A stretch of 64,000 nt of DNA from Mobilibacterium timonense (GCF_900155555.1 NZ_FUHN01000004.1:61775-125774); one strand, 5' to 3'. Shown: positions 24,769 to 33,511, counted from the stretch's first letter. Notes: generated from the letters alone by a model not told the origin. Made by a program: numbers and translations.

Positions 24769-25824
24769 TCACTCTCTGCTCCAGCCTTTGTAGTCGCCCC
24801 GGGCGGAAACGGTGTGATATCCGATGCGCTCCATCCTCATCTCCATGCAGCGGTGGCACTCGGCAGCCTCTTCTCCAGTGCAGATCTTGCCGTCGTACAG
24901 GAGATATTTTCCCCTCACTCCCTTCGGCGAAAGGCTTGGCATCACAACATTGGCTCCTGCCTGCACTCCTTTTTCCCGGCCCAGGGGATCGATCGTCCCG
25001 AGAGCCGTCGTGGCGGGCAGAAGCACCTTCGGAAACATAAGCCTCAGCACGCTGAGACAGAAGAGCGTCATCTCGAGAGTCCCGTCCGGGCAGTCCCTGA
25101 AAGGCGTGTCGCTGTGGTGTATGAACGGCCCGATGCCGATCATATGAGGCTGCAGCTCTTTGAGGTAGAGGAAGTCGTCAGCCAGGTTTTCATACGTCTG
25201 ATACGGCGAACCCACCATGAAACCGGCGCCTATCTGGAAGCCTATGTCCTTCAGGTCTCTCAGGCACTGCTTTCTGTGCTCTATGGAAAGATCCGACGGG
25301 TGTAGCCTGGCGTAGTGCTCAGGATCTGCGGTCTCGTGCCTCAGGAGGTACCTGTCGGCACCCGCATCGTAGAATCTCTGATATGAATCCTTTTCTCTCT
25401 CTCCGAGAGAAAGAGTTATGGCACAGTCTGGATATCTGTCTTTGATCCTTGAGACCATGTGACAGACCTTGTCGTCCGTGAACCAGGGATCTTCTCCGCC
25501 TTGAAGGACGAAGGTCCGGAAACCGAATCCGTAACCCGCGTCACAGCAGTCCATTATCTGGTCTTCCGTGAGCCTGTAGCGCTCGGCCTTCGTGTTGCCT
25601 GCCCTGATGCCGCAGTAGTAGCAGTCGTTTCTGCAGTAGTTCGTAAACTCTATCAGGCCCCTCAGGTATATGTCGTGGCCGTAGTTCTCTATGGAACGGC
25701 TGCGGGCCAGGGAATACAGGTACTCTCTGTCGCCGGGATCGTCGTTCCGGTGGCTGAGGAGAAAGACGAATTCTTCTTTTTCCAGAGTACCCTGCCGGGC
25801 AAGCCTGTCTATGAGTTCTCTCAT
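24769..25824 (-). CDS. hydE: [FeFe] hydrogenase H-cluster radical SAM maturase HydE
   Basis: One of three maturases that build the H-cluster of [FeFe] hydrogenase. 351 residues. Radical SAM cluster motif C64-x3-C68-x2-C71 (NYCRNDCYYCGIRAGN), matching the HydE pattern and not that of BioB (no BATS-type iron-sulfur cysteines). Near the C terminus is C-x7-C-x2-C (KICTGEEAAECHRC), the accessory-cluster cysteines found in many HydE proteins. ATG follows AATAGGAGAATGAA. Its partners hydF, hydG and the hydrogenase are not in the window. An inverted repeat, AGGCA-ccataaga-TGCCT (25884-25901), lies in its leader. Confidence 0.92.
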   Translation of the reverse strand: MRELIDRLARQGTLEKEEFVFLLSHRNDDPGDREYLYSLARSRSIENYGHDIYLRGLIEFTNYCRNDCYYCGIRAGNTKAERYRLTEDQIMDCCDAGYGFGFRTFVLQGGEDPWFTDDKVCHMVSRIKDRYPDCAITLSLGEREKDSYQRFYDAGADRYLLRHETADPEHYARLHPSDLSIEHRKQCLRDLKDIGFQIGAGFMVGSPYQTYENLADDFLYLKELQPHMIGIGPFIHHSDTPFRDCPDGTLEMTLFCLSVLRLMFPKVLLPATTALGTIDPLGREKGVQAGANVVMPSLSPKGVRGKYLLYDGKICTGEEAAECHRCMEMRMERIGYHTVSARGDYKGWSRE

Positions 25825-26009
25825 TTCATTCTCCTATTCCAGGTCAGAAGCTGCGGCAGAGCCGTATCTCTTATCTGTCATCAGAGGCACCATAAGATGC
25901 CTGTATTCGGGTACATTTTAACATGACCTTGTTTTATTATCCATATTGAGGTGTTTCCACAGGGCCATGTATTAAAAAAAGAGACTGATCTTCCAATAAC
26001 GCCCGGGCA

Positions 26010-26867
26010 TCACGCGGCGCCCCTGCGCAGGGTGCTCCCTGCAGCACAGCTCACAGCGAACATCACTATCTGCGTGCATACTATGGTGGCTCCTACAGGG
26101 GTGCCTGCGACTATGGATATCAGCATCCCCGTGAGAGATGATATCACCGCCAGGACTCCCGAGCAGATGGTCACCGACTTGAAGCTGTTGAACATCCGCA
26201 TGGCAGAAAGGGCCGGGAAGATTATCAGGGCAGATATGAGCAGCGACCCGACGAGATCCATGGCGATCACGATCACCACCGCCACCACAACTGCGATCAG
26301 CAGATTATATGCCTCTGTGTTCGTCCCGCTGGCCCTCGCGAAGTCCTCGTCAAATGTGACGGCGAAGAGCTTGTTGTAAAACAGCACAAAGATGCCCACG
26401 ACCACCGTAGCCAGGATCACCGTGGATGTCACCTCTGTTCTGGACAGGGTGAGTATCGATGTCGAACCAAAAAGAGTCGTGCACACGTCTCCGGACAGGT
26501 TCGAGGAAGCACCGAATACGTTCATCACCATATAACCGACGGCGAGCGAGGCCACCGAAAGCATCGCTATCACCGCATCCCCGTTGATCTTCGAATCGCG
26601 TCCGGTGCGCAGTATCAGGATGGCACAGATGATGGTCACCGGAAGGGTGAACTGAACGTAGCTGGTAAAGTGCATGACCGTTGCTATGGAGATGGCTCCG
26701 AAGGCCACGTGGGAGAGGCCGTCTCCGATAAAAGAAAACCTCTTGAGGACCAGCGTCACTCCCAGAAGCGATGCTGCAAGCGATACCAACACCCCTACGA
26801 TCACCGCATACCTCACGAATGGATAGATCCTCAAATACTCGAAAGCGAGTGACAGCCCGCTGTTCAT
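26010..26867 (-). CDS. znuB: Zinc/manganese ABC transporter permease (ZnuB-like)
   Basis: Membrane subunit of an ABC-3 family metal importer. 285 residues with about eight membrane segments and the family pattern KRFSFIGDGLSHVAFGAI near residues 42-59, the DLVGSLLISALIIFPAL segment, and GTPVGATIVCTQ near the end. Its ATG overlaps the ATPase stop by four bases (ATGA), so translation is coupled. Zinc is favoured because the cognate binding protein has a His-rich loop. Confidence 0.9.
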   Translation of the reverse strand: MNSGLSLAFEYLRIYPFVRYAVIVGVLVSLAASLLGVTLVLKRFSFIGDGLSHVAFGAISIATVMHFTSYVQFTLPVTIICAILILRTGRDSKINGDAVIAMLSVASLAVGYMVMNVFGASSNLSGDVCTTLFGSTSILTLSRTEVTSTVILATVVVGIFVLFYNKLFAVTFDEDFARASGTNTEAYNLLIAVVVAVVIVIAMDLVGSLLISALIIFPALSAMRMFNSFKSVTICSGVLAVISSLTGMLISIVAGTPVGATIVCTQIVMFAVSCAAGSTLRRGAA

Positions 26868-27580
26868 CGTCTGTCACCTCCCTTTTCCGTCGAGGCAAAG
26901 GCCTTGCCTTCTTCCGTCTCCAGGTATTCCTCCACCGAGCCGAAAAAGATGCTGTCACCCAGGTGGAGAATATGGTCCGCGTTCTTGATGGCTCCCTCCA
27001 TGTCGTGGGTGACCATGATGATCGTCACCTCGTGGAGCTTGTTTATGTGCCTTATGAGATCGTAGATCTCCTGGGTCACAAGGGGATCCAGGCCGGTAAA
27101 CGGCTCATCCATCACCAGCAGCTCCCCGGATGCCGCCAGGGCCCGGGCCAGGAGGACCCTCTGCTGCTGCCCTCCCGACAGGTTTCTGTAGCAGGACCTG
27201 CTCAGTCCGCCGATGTTCAGCCACTCCATGCACATGCGGGCCCGGGCCTTCTGGAGCTTCGTGTAGAATGGCCTGAAGCCCCTTCCTCCCTGACAGCCGG
27301 ACAACACTATCTCTCCTACAGATGCCGGGAAATCCTTCTGGATGTCCGTCTGTTGCGGAAGGTACCCGATGCTGCCTTTTTCAAGGCCGTCACCTCTCGT
27401 GATCTGGCCGGAAATGGGTTTGTGCAGCCCGAGGATAGCCTTCATAAGCGTGGACTTCCCCGCGCCGTTCTCCCCCACTATGCATAAATAATTTCCCTTT
27501 TCCACGGAAAAGGACAGATCGCTGACCACGGGGACGTTTTCGTATCCCAGCGTCAGGTTTCTGCATTCTATCTGCGCCAT
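26864..27580 (-). CDS. znuC: Zinc/manganese ABC transporter ATP-binding protein (ZnuC-like)
   Basis: ATPase subunit of the metal importer, 238 residues. Walker A GENGAGKST near 37, Q-loop in YLPQQTD, signature LSGGQQQRVLLARAL, Walker B LLVMDEPF, and the switch His in VTHDM. 29 bases after the binding-protein gene; the start follows GGAGAGGAAACGCA. Confidence 0.93.
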   Translation of the reverse strand: MAQIECRNLTLGYENVPVVSDLSFSVEKGNYLCIVGENGAGKSTLMKAILGLHKPISGQITRGDGLEKGSIGYLPQQTDIQKDFPASVGEIVLSGCQGGRGFRPFYTKLQKARARMCMEWLNIGGLSRSCYRNLSGGQQQRVLLARALAASGELLVMDEPFTGLDPLVTQEIYDLIRHINKLHEVTIIMVTHDMEGAIKNADHILHLGDSIFFGSVEEYLETEEGKAFASTEKGGDRR

Positions 27581-27609
27581 TGCGTTTCCTCTCCTGAAGG
27601 CTTGAAGGC

Positions 27610-28695
27610 TCAGTTCAGCGCCTCTTTAATAACCTTCAGATTCTTTCTCATTATCGAAATATATGTCATCCCGTTTTCCATCTGGGACGATCTGACGGAC
27701 TGCATGGAATCCAGGACTCCAACCTTCACATTTTTTTGTCCCGATGCCTCGATGATGGTGTCCGGAAGGTCGTCGGTGCCGGTCTCTGTCCTGAGGACCA
27801 CAGGGGCATTCAGCTCCCGGACCTTTCCAGCCAGGAAAATGACCGTGTCAAAGCTGGCCTCACTCTCGGCGGAGCATCCCGCGAAAGCGGCGTAATATTT
27901 TATGCCGAATTCATCTGTCAGATATCTGAACGGGAACCTGTCGGCCACGATGATGGTCCTGTGTTCCGAGCCGTCAACCGCATCCTGATAGTCCCGCTGG
28001 AGCTTCTCCAGACGAGAAGTGTAAGCTGCGGCATTTTCGCCGTACTCACCGGCGTGCTCCGGGTCTATGGACGAAAGCTTTTCCTGTATAGCCTCAGTGA
28101 AAAGAATGGCGTTGGCAGGCGACATCCACACGTGCTCATCGTATTCAAGGTCGGAATGGGTGTGACCGTCCTCGCTGCCGTGCTCATGGCCGGTCTCTTC
28201 ATCCGGCTCCTCTTCCATTCCCTGGACCCGCTCCTCCAGCTTCACGCCGCTTCCGAGGGTCTTCATGAGGTCTATGGTCTCGGGCGGGTCATCAGCGCTT
28301 TTCAGCACGTCCTTCACCCAGCTGTCCGAAGTACCGCCCACGTATATGAACAGATCGGCGTCCAGTATCTTTCCTATGTCCTCCGCGTCGGGCTGGTAGC
28401 TGTGCATGTCCACGCCGTTGTCCAGGAGGTATGTGACCTGGACATCATCCGCCCTGTCTCCGAGTACCTGCCTGGTCCAGTCCCAGGCAGCAAAGGATGT
28501 GGTCACCACCTTGAGCCTGCCATCTTTTCCTGAAGCCGTCGAAGAGGATCCTGATGCTGCGGAATCCCCGGGCGATCCGCCGCAGGAGGACAGGGATGCC
28601 ACAGTCAGCAGCAGAGCGACCGCCAGGGCAGCGGCCCTGGCGGCGAACGCCTTGCTTTTTGTCCTGTTACTTATCGATCGTCTCTCCAAAATCAC
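27610..28695 (-). CDS. znuA: Zinc ABC transporter substrate-binding lipoprotein (ZnuA-like)
   Basis: Extracellular metal-binding component. The N terminus is a lipoprotein signal (hydrophobic run AALAVALLLTVASLSSCGG, with the cysteine of the lipobox followed by GG), then a low-complexity Ser/Ala linker and a TroA/ZnuA fold of about 300 residues. A His/Glu-rich loop (GHEHGSEDGHTHSD) near residues 165-178, typical of zinc carriers, precedes the EHVWMSP metal ligand motif. The most likely start is the GTG at 28695, which overlaps the PPK2 stop (GTGA); a TTG two codons later is possible. Confidence 0.88.
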   Translation of the reverse strand: MILERRSISNRTKSKAFAARAAALAVALLLTVASLSSCGGSPGDSAASGSSSTASGKDGRLKVVTTSFAAWDWTRQVLGDRADDVQVTYLLDNGVDMHSYQPDAEDIGKILDADLFIYVGGTSDSWVKDVLKSADDPPETIDLMKTLGSGVKLEERVQGMEEEPDEETGHEHGSEDGHTHSDLEYDEHVWMSPANAILFTEAIQEKLSSIDPEHAGEYGENAAAYTSRLEKLQRDYQDAVDGSEHRTIIVADRFPFRYLTDEFGIKYYAAFAGCSAESEASFDTVIFLAGKVRELNAPVVLRTETGTDDLPDTIIEASGQKNVKVGVLDSMQSVRSSQMENGMTYISIMRKNLKVIKEALN

Positions 28696-29591
28696 TTCTC
28701 CCGGGCCTTGTCGCCATCCTTGCGGCCTTCCCCGAGTTCTTTTTCCAGAGCTGTCCTGATCTCGTCGAAACGGCTCATCCTCTCCCGGGACACCTGAGGG
28801 TAATGCGGATCCATGTCCTTAAGCGTATCCAGTATTATCTCGCTGACCACGTAACGCATATACCACTTGTGGTCTGCCGGAACCACGAACCACGGGCAGT
28901 GCTTCGTGGCGGTCTTGTTGATGGCATCCTGGAAGGCCTCCTGGTACAGATCCCAGTACTGTCTTTCCTCATAGTCCGCCGCAGAAAACTTCCAGTGCTT
29001 TTCCGGCTCCTCTATGCGATCCAGAAAGCGCCTCGCCTGCTCATCCTTTGAAACGTGGAGGAAGATCTTCACCACCCTCACGTTGTTGTGCCAGAGGTAC
29101 TTCTCGTAGTTTCTGATGTCCTCGTAACGGTGCTCCATGATCTTGCCGGTCTTGATCCTGTCGGCGTTTGCCTGGTTCTTCCAGAGTTCCTTGACCCTGT
29201 AGATCAGCACCTCCTCGTAGTGGGATCTGTTGAAAATGGCGATCTCGCCTTTGGCCGGGACCTCCTTCTCTATCCTCCACAGGTAATCGTGGGACAGATC
29301 CTCAGATGACGGGCTCTTGAAGGCCGCCTCGTGGACTCCGTGCGGCGAAAGGCACTGGAGCACGGCCCGGATGGTACCATCCTTACCCGCAGCGTCCATG
29401 GCCTGAAAGAGAAATATCACTCCCTCCTTCTTTTCAGCGTAGAGCTTCTGCTGCAGCTGGTCTATCTCGAAATTGTTCTTGTCGAGGAGGAACTCGGCCT
29501 CTTCCCTGTTCTTCACAAGACTTGTGTCATGTGTGGACGCCTCATTGATGTCAAAATGCTTCTTTCCGTTGTAGCGATAGTGATCAAACAT
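28692..29591 (-). CDS. Polyphosphate kinase 2 family protein
   Basis: PPK2 enzymes move phosphate between polyphosphate and nucleoside mono- or diphosphates. 299 residues, single-domain. Walker A AMDAAGKDGTIRAV near residues 64-77, Walker B-like IFNRSHYEEVLIYR near 119-132, and a lid region rich in Arg/Lys (EHRYEDIRNYEKYL). The single-domain length and the GKDG motif fit classes that phosphorylate NMP and/or NDP; exact class needs phylogeny. ATG at 29591 follows GGAGGAAGGGATC. It heads a run ppk2-znuA-znuC-znuB, with the znuA start overlapping its stop. Confidence 0.9.
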   Translation of the reverse strand: MFDHYRYNGKKHFDINEASTHDTSLVKNREEAEFLLDKNNFEIDQLQQKLYAEKKEGVIFLFQAMDAAGKDGTIRAVLQCLSPHGVHEAAFKSPSSEDLSHDYLWRIEKEVPAKGEIAIFNRSHYEEVLIYRVKELWKNQANADRIKTGKIMEHRYEDIRNYEKYLWHNNVRVVKIFLHVSKDEQARRFLDRIEEPEKHWKFSAADYEERQYWDLYQEAFQDAINKTATKHCPWFVVPADHKWYMRYVVSEIILDTLKDMDPHYPQVSRERMSRFDEIRTALEKELGEGRKDGDKAREK

Positions 29592-29620
29592 GATCCCTTC
29601 CTCCTTTTACAGATCAAAAT

Positions 29621-29637
29621 CATACCACACTGGTATG
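29621..29637. promoter_or_regulatory. Candidate operator palindrome upstream of ppk2-znuACB
   Basis: Perfect inverted repeat CATACCA-CAC-TGGTATG, 30 bases before the ppk2 ATG. Regulator unknown; it does not look like a classic Firmicute Zur box. Confidence 0.45.
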
Positions 29638-29680
29638 AAATCCCCGTGTAGCTTGAAAAAACAATAGGCATCTTTGTCTG

Positions 29681-30586
29681 CTACTCTTTCCTGCGCTCCT
29701 CCAGATCCTGGCGTTCCTCAATGATCTGGTCGTCCACCATCTTTTCCACTTCCTTTTCCATATCCTCTCTCCGGCTCTGTATCCTCTTTACGGCCTCCGG
29801 CTTCGCAGACTGGCGCACGGACGGAGCCATGTTCTGTACCCTGTAGTGGTACGGGGTGAACTTGTGCTGTATCCAGAAGGCGAAGACCCATGCCGCGAAC
29901 AGCGCGAAAATATACACGGCCACCACGCCCACGGTGCCCAGCACCCTCAGATATCCCGGCACCGGCTGAATGATGAACCTCGTCGGCAGCTGTGGCGCCA
30001 TGAGGAACATGTAGTTCCAGCCGAATATAATGTCGATGGCAAGGACACCGCCGATGGCAACGAGGTTCACGATCTCCGCCCCGATGAGCGACCTTCTGTC
30101 TATCTCCTCATCGTGGTTAAGTATCCTGAGAAGCGCGCTGTACGCCAGGCCGATGTGTGTCATGAAAAAGGCTATCCTGGTTACATGCGGGAACGCGAAG
30201 GGTTTAGGCGTGGAGTAAAAGACAGAACTGATGCCGCCGTAGAGAGCGGTGTATATGGAAAAGTGCTCCAGAGGCATCCACCTCACGAAATAGGTGATGA
30301 TAAGAAGTATGCACGCCATCCTGCAGGCGTAGAGAGGCCATTTATCTCCCCCCGCGTCCACGATGAAAAACCAGCAGAAGTATATCATCTGACCGGCGCC
30401 CATCACCGTGAGCGAGACCTTTTCCAGCCTGATGAGGGTCTTTTCGTGTCCCGGCCTGCGGGCCATGCGGATCATCTGGATGAATCCCAGAACGAAGCAC
30501 ACGAAGATCAGCATGTGTTCAAAGGACAGGGTGTTGTAGATGTGGTCGTATCCTGTTCTGTTCACGTAGTGAAAAAAATCAGACAT
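29681..30586 (-). CDS. YwaF/TIGR02206-type integral membrane protein
   Basis: Membrane protein with about seven hydrophobic helices between residues 24 and 245, in the YwaF (TIGR02206) style: an early charged break (RMARRPGHEKTLIRLEKV), a central CRMACILLIITYFV helix and a late AIDIIFGWNYMFLMAPQ segment typical of the family. The last 55 residues are a charged, coiled-coil-like cytoplasmic tail (RREDMEKEVEKMVDDQ). Function unknown. 301 residues from the ATG at 30586 with AAGGAGAAACGGGT upstream; the frame is open to 30637. Confidence 0.78.
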   Translation of the reverse strand: MSDFFHYVNRTGYDHIYNTLSFEHMLIFVCFVLGFIQMIRMARRPGHEKTLIRLEKVSLTVMGAGQMIYFCWFFIVDAGGDKWPLYACRMACILLIITYFVRWMPLEHFSIYTALYGGISSVFYSTPKPFAFPHVTRIAFFMTHIGLAYSALLRILNHDEEIDRRSLIGAEIVNLVAIGGVLAIDIIFGWNYMFLMAPQLPTRFIIQPVPGYLRVLGTVGVVAVYIFALFAAWVFAFWIQHKFTPYHYRVQNMAPSVRQSAKPEAVKRIQSRREDMEKEVEKMVDDQIIEERQDLEERRKE

Positions 30587-30676
30587 ACCCGTTTCTCCTT
30601 TTGCTTGAATTCCCTGTAAGTGTATTCTGAAAAACATCTATACATTAACATGGTAAACAGAATTCATCAACAAACG

Positions 30677-30707
30677 AAAAAAGCGGGCACGCTCTGTGCA
30701 TGCCCGC
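30677..30707 (-). terminator. Terminator after ferritin
   Basis: Minus strand GCGGGCA ... TGCCCGC stem followed by TTTTTT, 26 bases after the ferritin stop. Confidence 0.88.
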
Positions 30708-30733
30708 AGTGATATGCGTTGAGGCCACTCAGC

Positions 30734-31246
30734 CTAGAGCACCAGTGACGGCGCAGTATACACTCTGGCCAGCAGCTCCTGGTTCAGCGCATACAGGCCC
30801 TTAGGATCGTTCCCGAAGAGCTTGAACTTCTTGATCAGATCGTCTGCGCTCTTCTCTTCTTCGCCCTGCTCCTTCACGAACCAGTCAAAGCACTGCATCG
30901 TGCGGAAGTCGTCCACATCCTTTGCGGCCTTGTATATCCCGTTGATCAGGGATGTCACGTACTCCTCGTGCTCCAGCCCGAACTTCAGCGGATCCTCCAG
31001 GGATCTGTACTCCTTGTCCGGCTTCTGGATCGCCTCAAACTTCACCTTCTCACCGTTGTTCTGGAGATAGGTGCGCATCAGCATCGCATGATCCCTCTCC
31101 TCCTGAGCCTGGATGTCGTACCAGTGGCCGAACCCGTCCAGTCCCTCATCATAGTAATAATTCGCAAAATCAAGATACAGATAAGCAGAATAAAACTCCG
31201 CTGTGACCTGCTCGTTGATCAGTCTGCTAACATTCTTGTCAAGCAT
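30734..31246 (-). CDS. ftnA: Ferritin (iron storage)
   Basis: 24-subunit iron-storage protein with a ferroxidase centre. 170 residues from the ATG at 31246 (GGAGGGATATCT upstream). The four-helix bundle carries the expected ligands: EQVTAEFYSAYLYLD in helix A, EERDHA in helix B (Glu and His of the diiron site), LEHEEYV in helix C and KEQGEEEKSADDL in helix D. A bacterial non-haem ferritin, not a bacterioferritin (no haem-ligand Met context seen). Monocistronic by its own promoter and terminator. Confidence 0.94.
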   Translation of the reverse strand: MLDKNVSRLINEQVTAEFYSAYLYLDFANYYYDEGLDGFGHWYDIQAQEERDHAMLMRTYLQNNGEKVKFEAIQKPDKEYRSLEDPLKFGLEHEEYVTSLINGIYKAAKDVDDFRTMQCFDWFVKEQGEEEKSADDLIKKFKLFGNDPKGLYALNQELLARVYTAPSLVL

Positions 31247-31308
31247 AGATATCCCTCCACATTTCACACAATTTTAAAATATGTCAGATAAATTTTGATC
31301 ACGAGCAG

Positions 31309-31337
31309 ATTTTACTCCATTGCCTCCCCGAATTCAA
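31309..31337 (-). promoter_or_regulatory. Ferritin promoter
   Basis: Reverse-strand TTGAAT (31332-31337), 17-base spacer, TAAAAT (31309-31314), about 63 bases before the ATG. Confidence 0.6.
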
Positions 31338-31380
31338 CGCAGAGCGAGGCTCCTCTGCGCCGCTGTACGGGCCGCCCCCT

Positions 31381-32499
31381 CTAGCAGTCCTTCCAGACAG
31401 ACCCTGCGATCTCCCTGATGAGTGCGATCTTCGCCCACTGCTGCTCCTCGGTCAGCACATTTCCCTCCTCCGTAGAGGAGAATCCGCACTGAGGCGACAG
31501 GCAGAGCTGATCCAGAGGAACGTATTTTTCCGCCTCTCTGATGCGCGCCCTGACTGCATCGGGATCCTCCAGATCAGGGAACTTGGATGTCACCAGCCCG
31601 AGTACCACAGTCTGGTCCTTTATGTATCTCAGAGGGCTGAAATCTCCCGCACGGTCCGAGTCGTACTCCAGGAAGAACCCGTCCACGTTGCAGTTTCCGA
31701 AGAGGATCTCCGCAACCGGCTCGTATCCGCCTGAAGAGAACCAGGTAGACCGGAAGTTCCCTCTGCAGATGTGCATGGTGATGGTGAGGTCGTCCGGCTT
31801 GGAGGCGATTATCTTGTTGATCACCTCGACGTATTTCCTCTCGATGTGGTCCAGATCAAGGCCTCTTTCCTCGTAGGCCTTTCTCTTGGAAAGGTCGCAG
31901 AACTCGCCCCAGGATGTATCGTCCAGCTGCAGGTAGCGGCATCCCAGGTCGTAGAACTTCCTTACCGCCTTGATGTACGCGTTTGCGATGTCGTCGAAGA
32001 GCACATCCTCGTCCTTGTACCTGTCTATAGGCTCATAGTTTTCCTCCCTCACACACGGGATGAGGTGGAGCATCGAAGGAGACGGGATGGTCTGCTTCAC
32101 CAGGGTATCTCCGGCGGCCTCCTTCGTGAACTTGAAGTGCTCGAGGAAAGGGTGATCGCTGAAGTCGATCTTGTCCGAGATGACTATGGTCCTGGCCTTA
32201 GGGTTCGCACCCTTGAACTTCACGGACCAGGCATCCGCCCTGACCTCAGTGATCCCGTCGAGGCCAGCAAGAAAATCGAGGTGCCAGTACGCCCTTCTGA
32301 ACTCTCCATCTGTCACGGCCTTGAGTCCCGCGGCCTTCTCCTTTGCGATCAGCTCCCTGATGGCGCCGTCTTCCTTGTCTCTGAGAGCCTGGTCTGTGAT
32401 CTTGCCTTCTTCGTGCTGAGCCCTGGCTTCTTTAAGGTCGGCCGGTCTCAGAAAGCTTCCTACTACATCGTATCTGAATGGTGGGTTTACTCTGCTCAT
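31381..32499 (-). CDS. Cobalamin-independent methionine synthase-like protein (MetE C-domain / YxjG type)
   Basis: Single-barrel relative of the MetE C-terminal catalytic domain; such proteins (YxjG/YxjH type) take part in methionine recycling in Bacillota. 372 residues from the ATG at 32499 (AAGGAG upstream). The zinc-site residues are visible: His and Cys in TMHICRGNF near 237-245, Glu in FFLEYDS and Cys in SPQCGFSS near the end. DGEFRRAYWHLDF near residue 64 is the family's substrate loop. No MetE N-terminal domain is present. It has its own promoter. Confidence 0.88.
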   Translation of the reverse strand: MSRVNPPFRYDVVGSFLRPADLKEARAQHEEGKITDQALRDKEDGAIRELIAKEKAAGLKAVTDGEFRRAYWHLDFLAGLDGITEVRADAWSVKFKGANPKARTIVISDKIDFSDHPFLEHFKFTKEAAGDTLVKQTIPSPSMLHLIPCVREENYEPIDRYKDEDVLFDDIANAYIKAVRKFYDLGCRYLQLDDTSWGEFCDLSKRKAYEERGLDLDHIERKYVEVINKIIASKPDDLTITMHICRGNFRSTWFSSGGYEPVAEILFGNCNVDGFFLEYDSDRAGDFSPLRYIKDQTVVLGLVTSKFPDLEDPDAVRARIREAEKYVPLDQLCLSPQCGFSSTEEGNVLTEEQQWAKIALIREIAGSVWKDC

Positions 32500-32578
32500 A
32501 ATTTGTGCTCCTTTTCCTCTCATTCCGTTATGTACTATGTTGGTATGTTTTCTCTTCCGATTTGAATTCGTATGGCGA

Positions 32579-32607
32579 ATTATAAACCTACCATTTTGGT
32601 GTGTAAA
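32579..32607 (-). promoter_or_regulatory. Promoter of the MetE-like gene with an inverted repeat in the spacer
   Basis: Reverse-strand TTTACA (32602-32607), 17-base spacer, TATAAT (32579-32584). The spacer contains ACCA-AAA-TGGT (32590-32600), placed where a bound repressor would block polymerase. Confidence 0.72.
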
Positions 32608-32610
32608 TTA

Positions 32611-32655
32611 CAAAAACAATGCGGTCAGCCATAGTTATTATCTATGACTGACCGC
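32611..32655 (-). terminator. Terminator after the LigB-type dioxygenase gene
   Basis: Minus strand GCGGTCAG ... CTGACCGC with an inner CATAG/CTATG pairing, followed by ATTGTTTTTG. Confidence 0.85.
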
Positions 32656-32710
32656 ACGGCGCTATCTTTACTATTTGGCCGCAAACATTCCTGCCCTGCG
32701 GCTCCTCTTT

Positions 32711-33511
32711 TTACAGGCCAAAAGCAAAACCGGTCATGGCGATGGCCCCCAGCTCGCAGTGGTCGTTGAACACTCGGGCCTTCTCTCCCTTCGCGGCGCC
32801 CAGCATGTAAATGAGAGGCAGGTAGTGCTCAGGAGTAGGCACGGCATACTGGGTGTACGGCAGGGCCTTGTACTCCATCACAGCCTTGTCGTCTCTCTCG
32901 AGCACCAGGTCTCTCACAGTTTTGTTAAAGGCTTCCGTCATCTTTGAGCCACCCCTGTTGTCCCACTCAACATATGAGAGGTTGTGGACCACGTTGCCGC
33001 TGGCGAAGATCAGATATCCATCGTCCCTCAGCGGCGCCAGCGCCTGACCTAGTTCGTAAAGGGTCTCGGATGATGCGGAGGCATCGACGGTGAGCTGTAC
33101 CACCGGGATGTCGGCCTTAGGGAACATGTGGCAGAGGACCGTCCACGTGCCGTGGTCGATGCCCCAGTCGTTGTTCACTCCCGCCTGTATCCCACCTGGA
33201 GCGGCGCTGTTGATCAGCTCAAGAGCCCTGTTCCCGAGATCGGGAGAGCCCTTCACCGGATACTTGAAATCGTAGAGTTCCTGAGGGAACCCGTACATGT
33301 CGTAAACCTGCTTCGGCTCCTCCTCCGTCTGCACATAGGTACCGTAGGCGTACCAGTGAGCGGAGACCGCCAGGATACCCTTCGGCCTTCCGAATTTCTC
33401 CAGGACCTCATCTCCGATGGCCCTCAGTCCTCTTGTCACCTCGGTGTCCTCAAGTGCAAGCATAGGGCTGCCATGTCCCGAGAATATCACCGGCATTCTC
33501 TTTTCGTTCAT
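32711..33511 (-). CDS. ygiD: Class III extradiol ring-cleavage dioxygenase (LigB/YgiD family)
   Basis: Related to 4,5-DOPA extradiol dioxygenase YgiD. 266 residues. The metal-binding histidines appear in conserved places: GHGSPM near residue 14, SAHWY near 52, SGNVVHNL near 173 and PTPEHYLP near 229. WGIDHGTW near 117 is the family's signature. ATG follows ATAGGAGGTAGAAAC. The true substrate in an anaerobe is unclear, because oxygen-dependent ring cleavage would not be expected; some family members have other or unknown roles. Confidence 0.87.
   Translation of the reverse strand: MNEKRMPVIFSGHGSPMLALEDTEVTRGLRAIGDEVLEKFGRPKGILAVSAHWYAYGTYVQTEEEPKQVYDMYGFPQELYDFKYPVKGSPDLGNRALELINSAAPGGIQAGVNNDWGIDHGTWTVLCHMFPKADIPVVQLTVDASASSETLYELGQALAPLRDDGYLIFASGNVVHNLSYVEWDNRGGSKMTEAFNKTVRDLVLERDDKAVMEYKALPYTQYAVPTPEHYLPLIYMLGAAKGEKARVFNDHCELGAIAMTGFAFGL

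Noticed and set aside
24769..25824. Biotin synthase as an alternative for the radical SAM gene
   Set aside because: The CGIRAGN context and the C-terminal C-x7-C-x2-C fit HydE; the cysteines that hold the second BioB cluster are absent.
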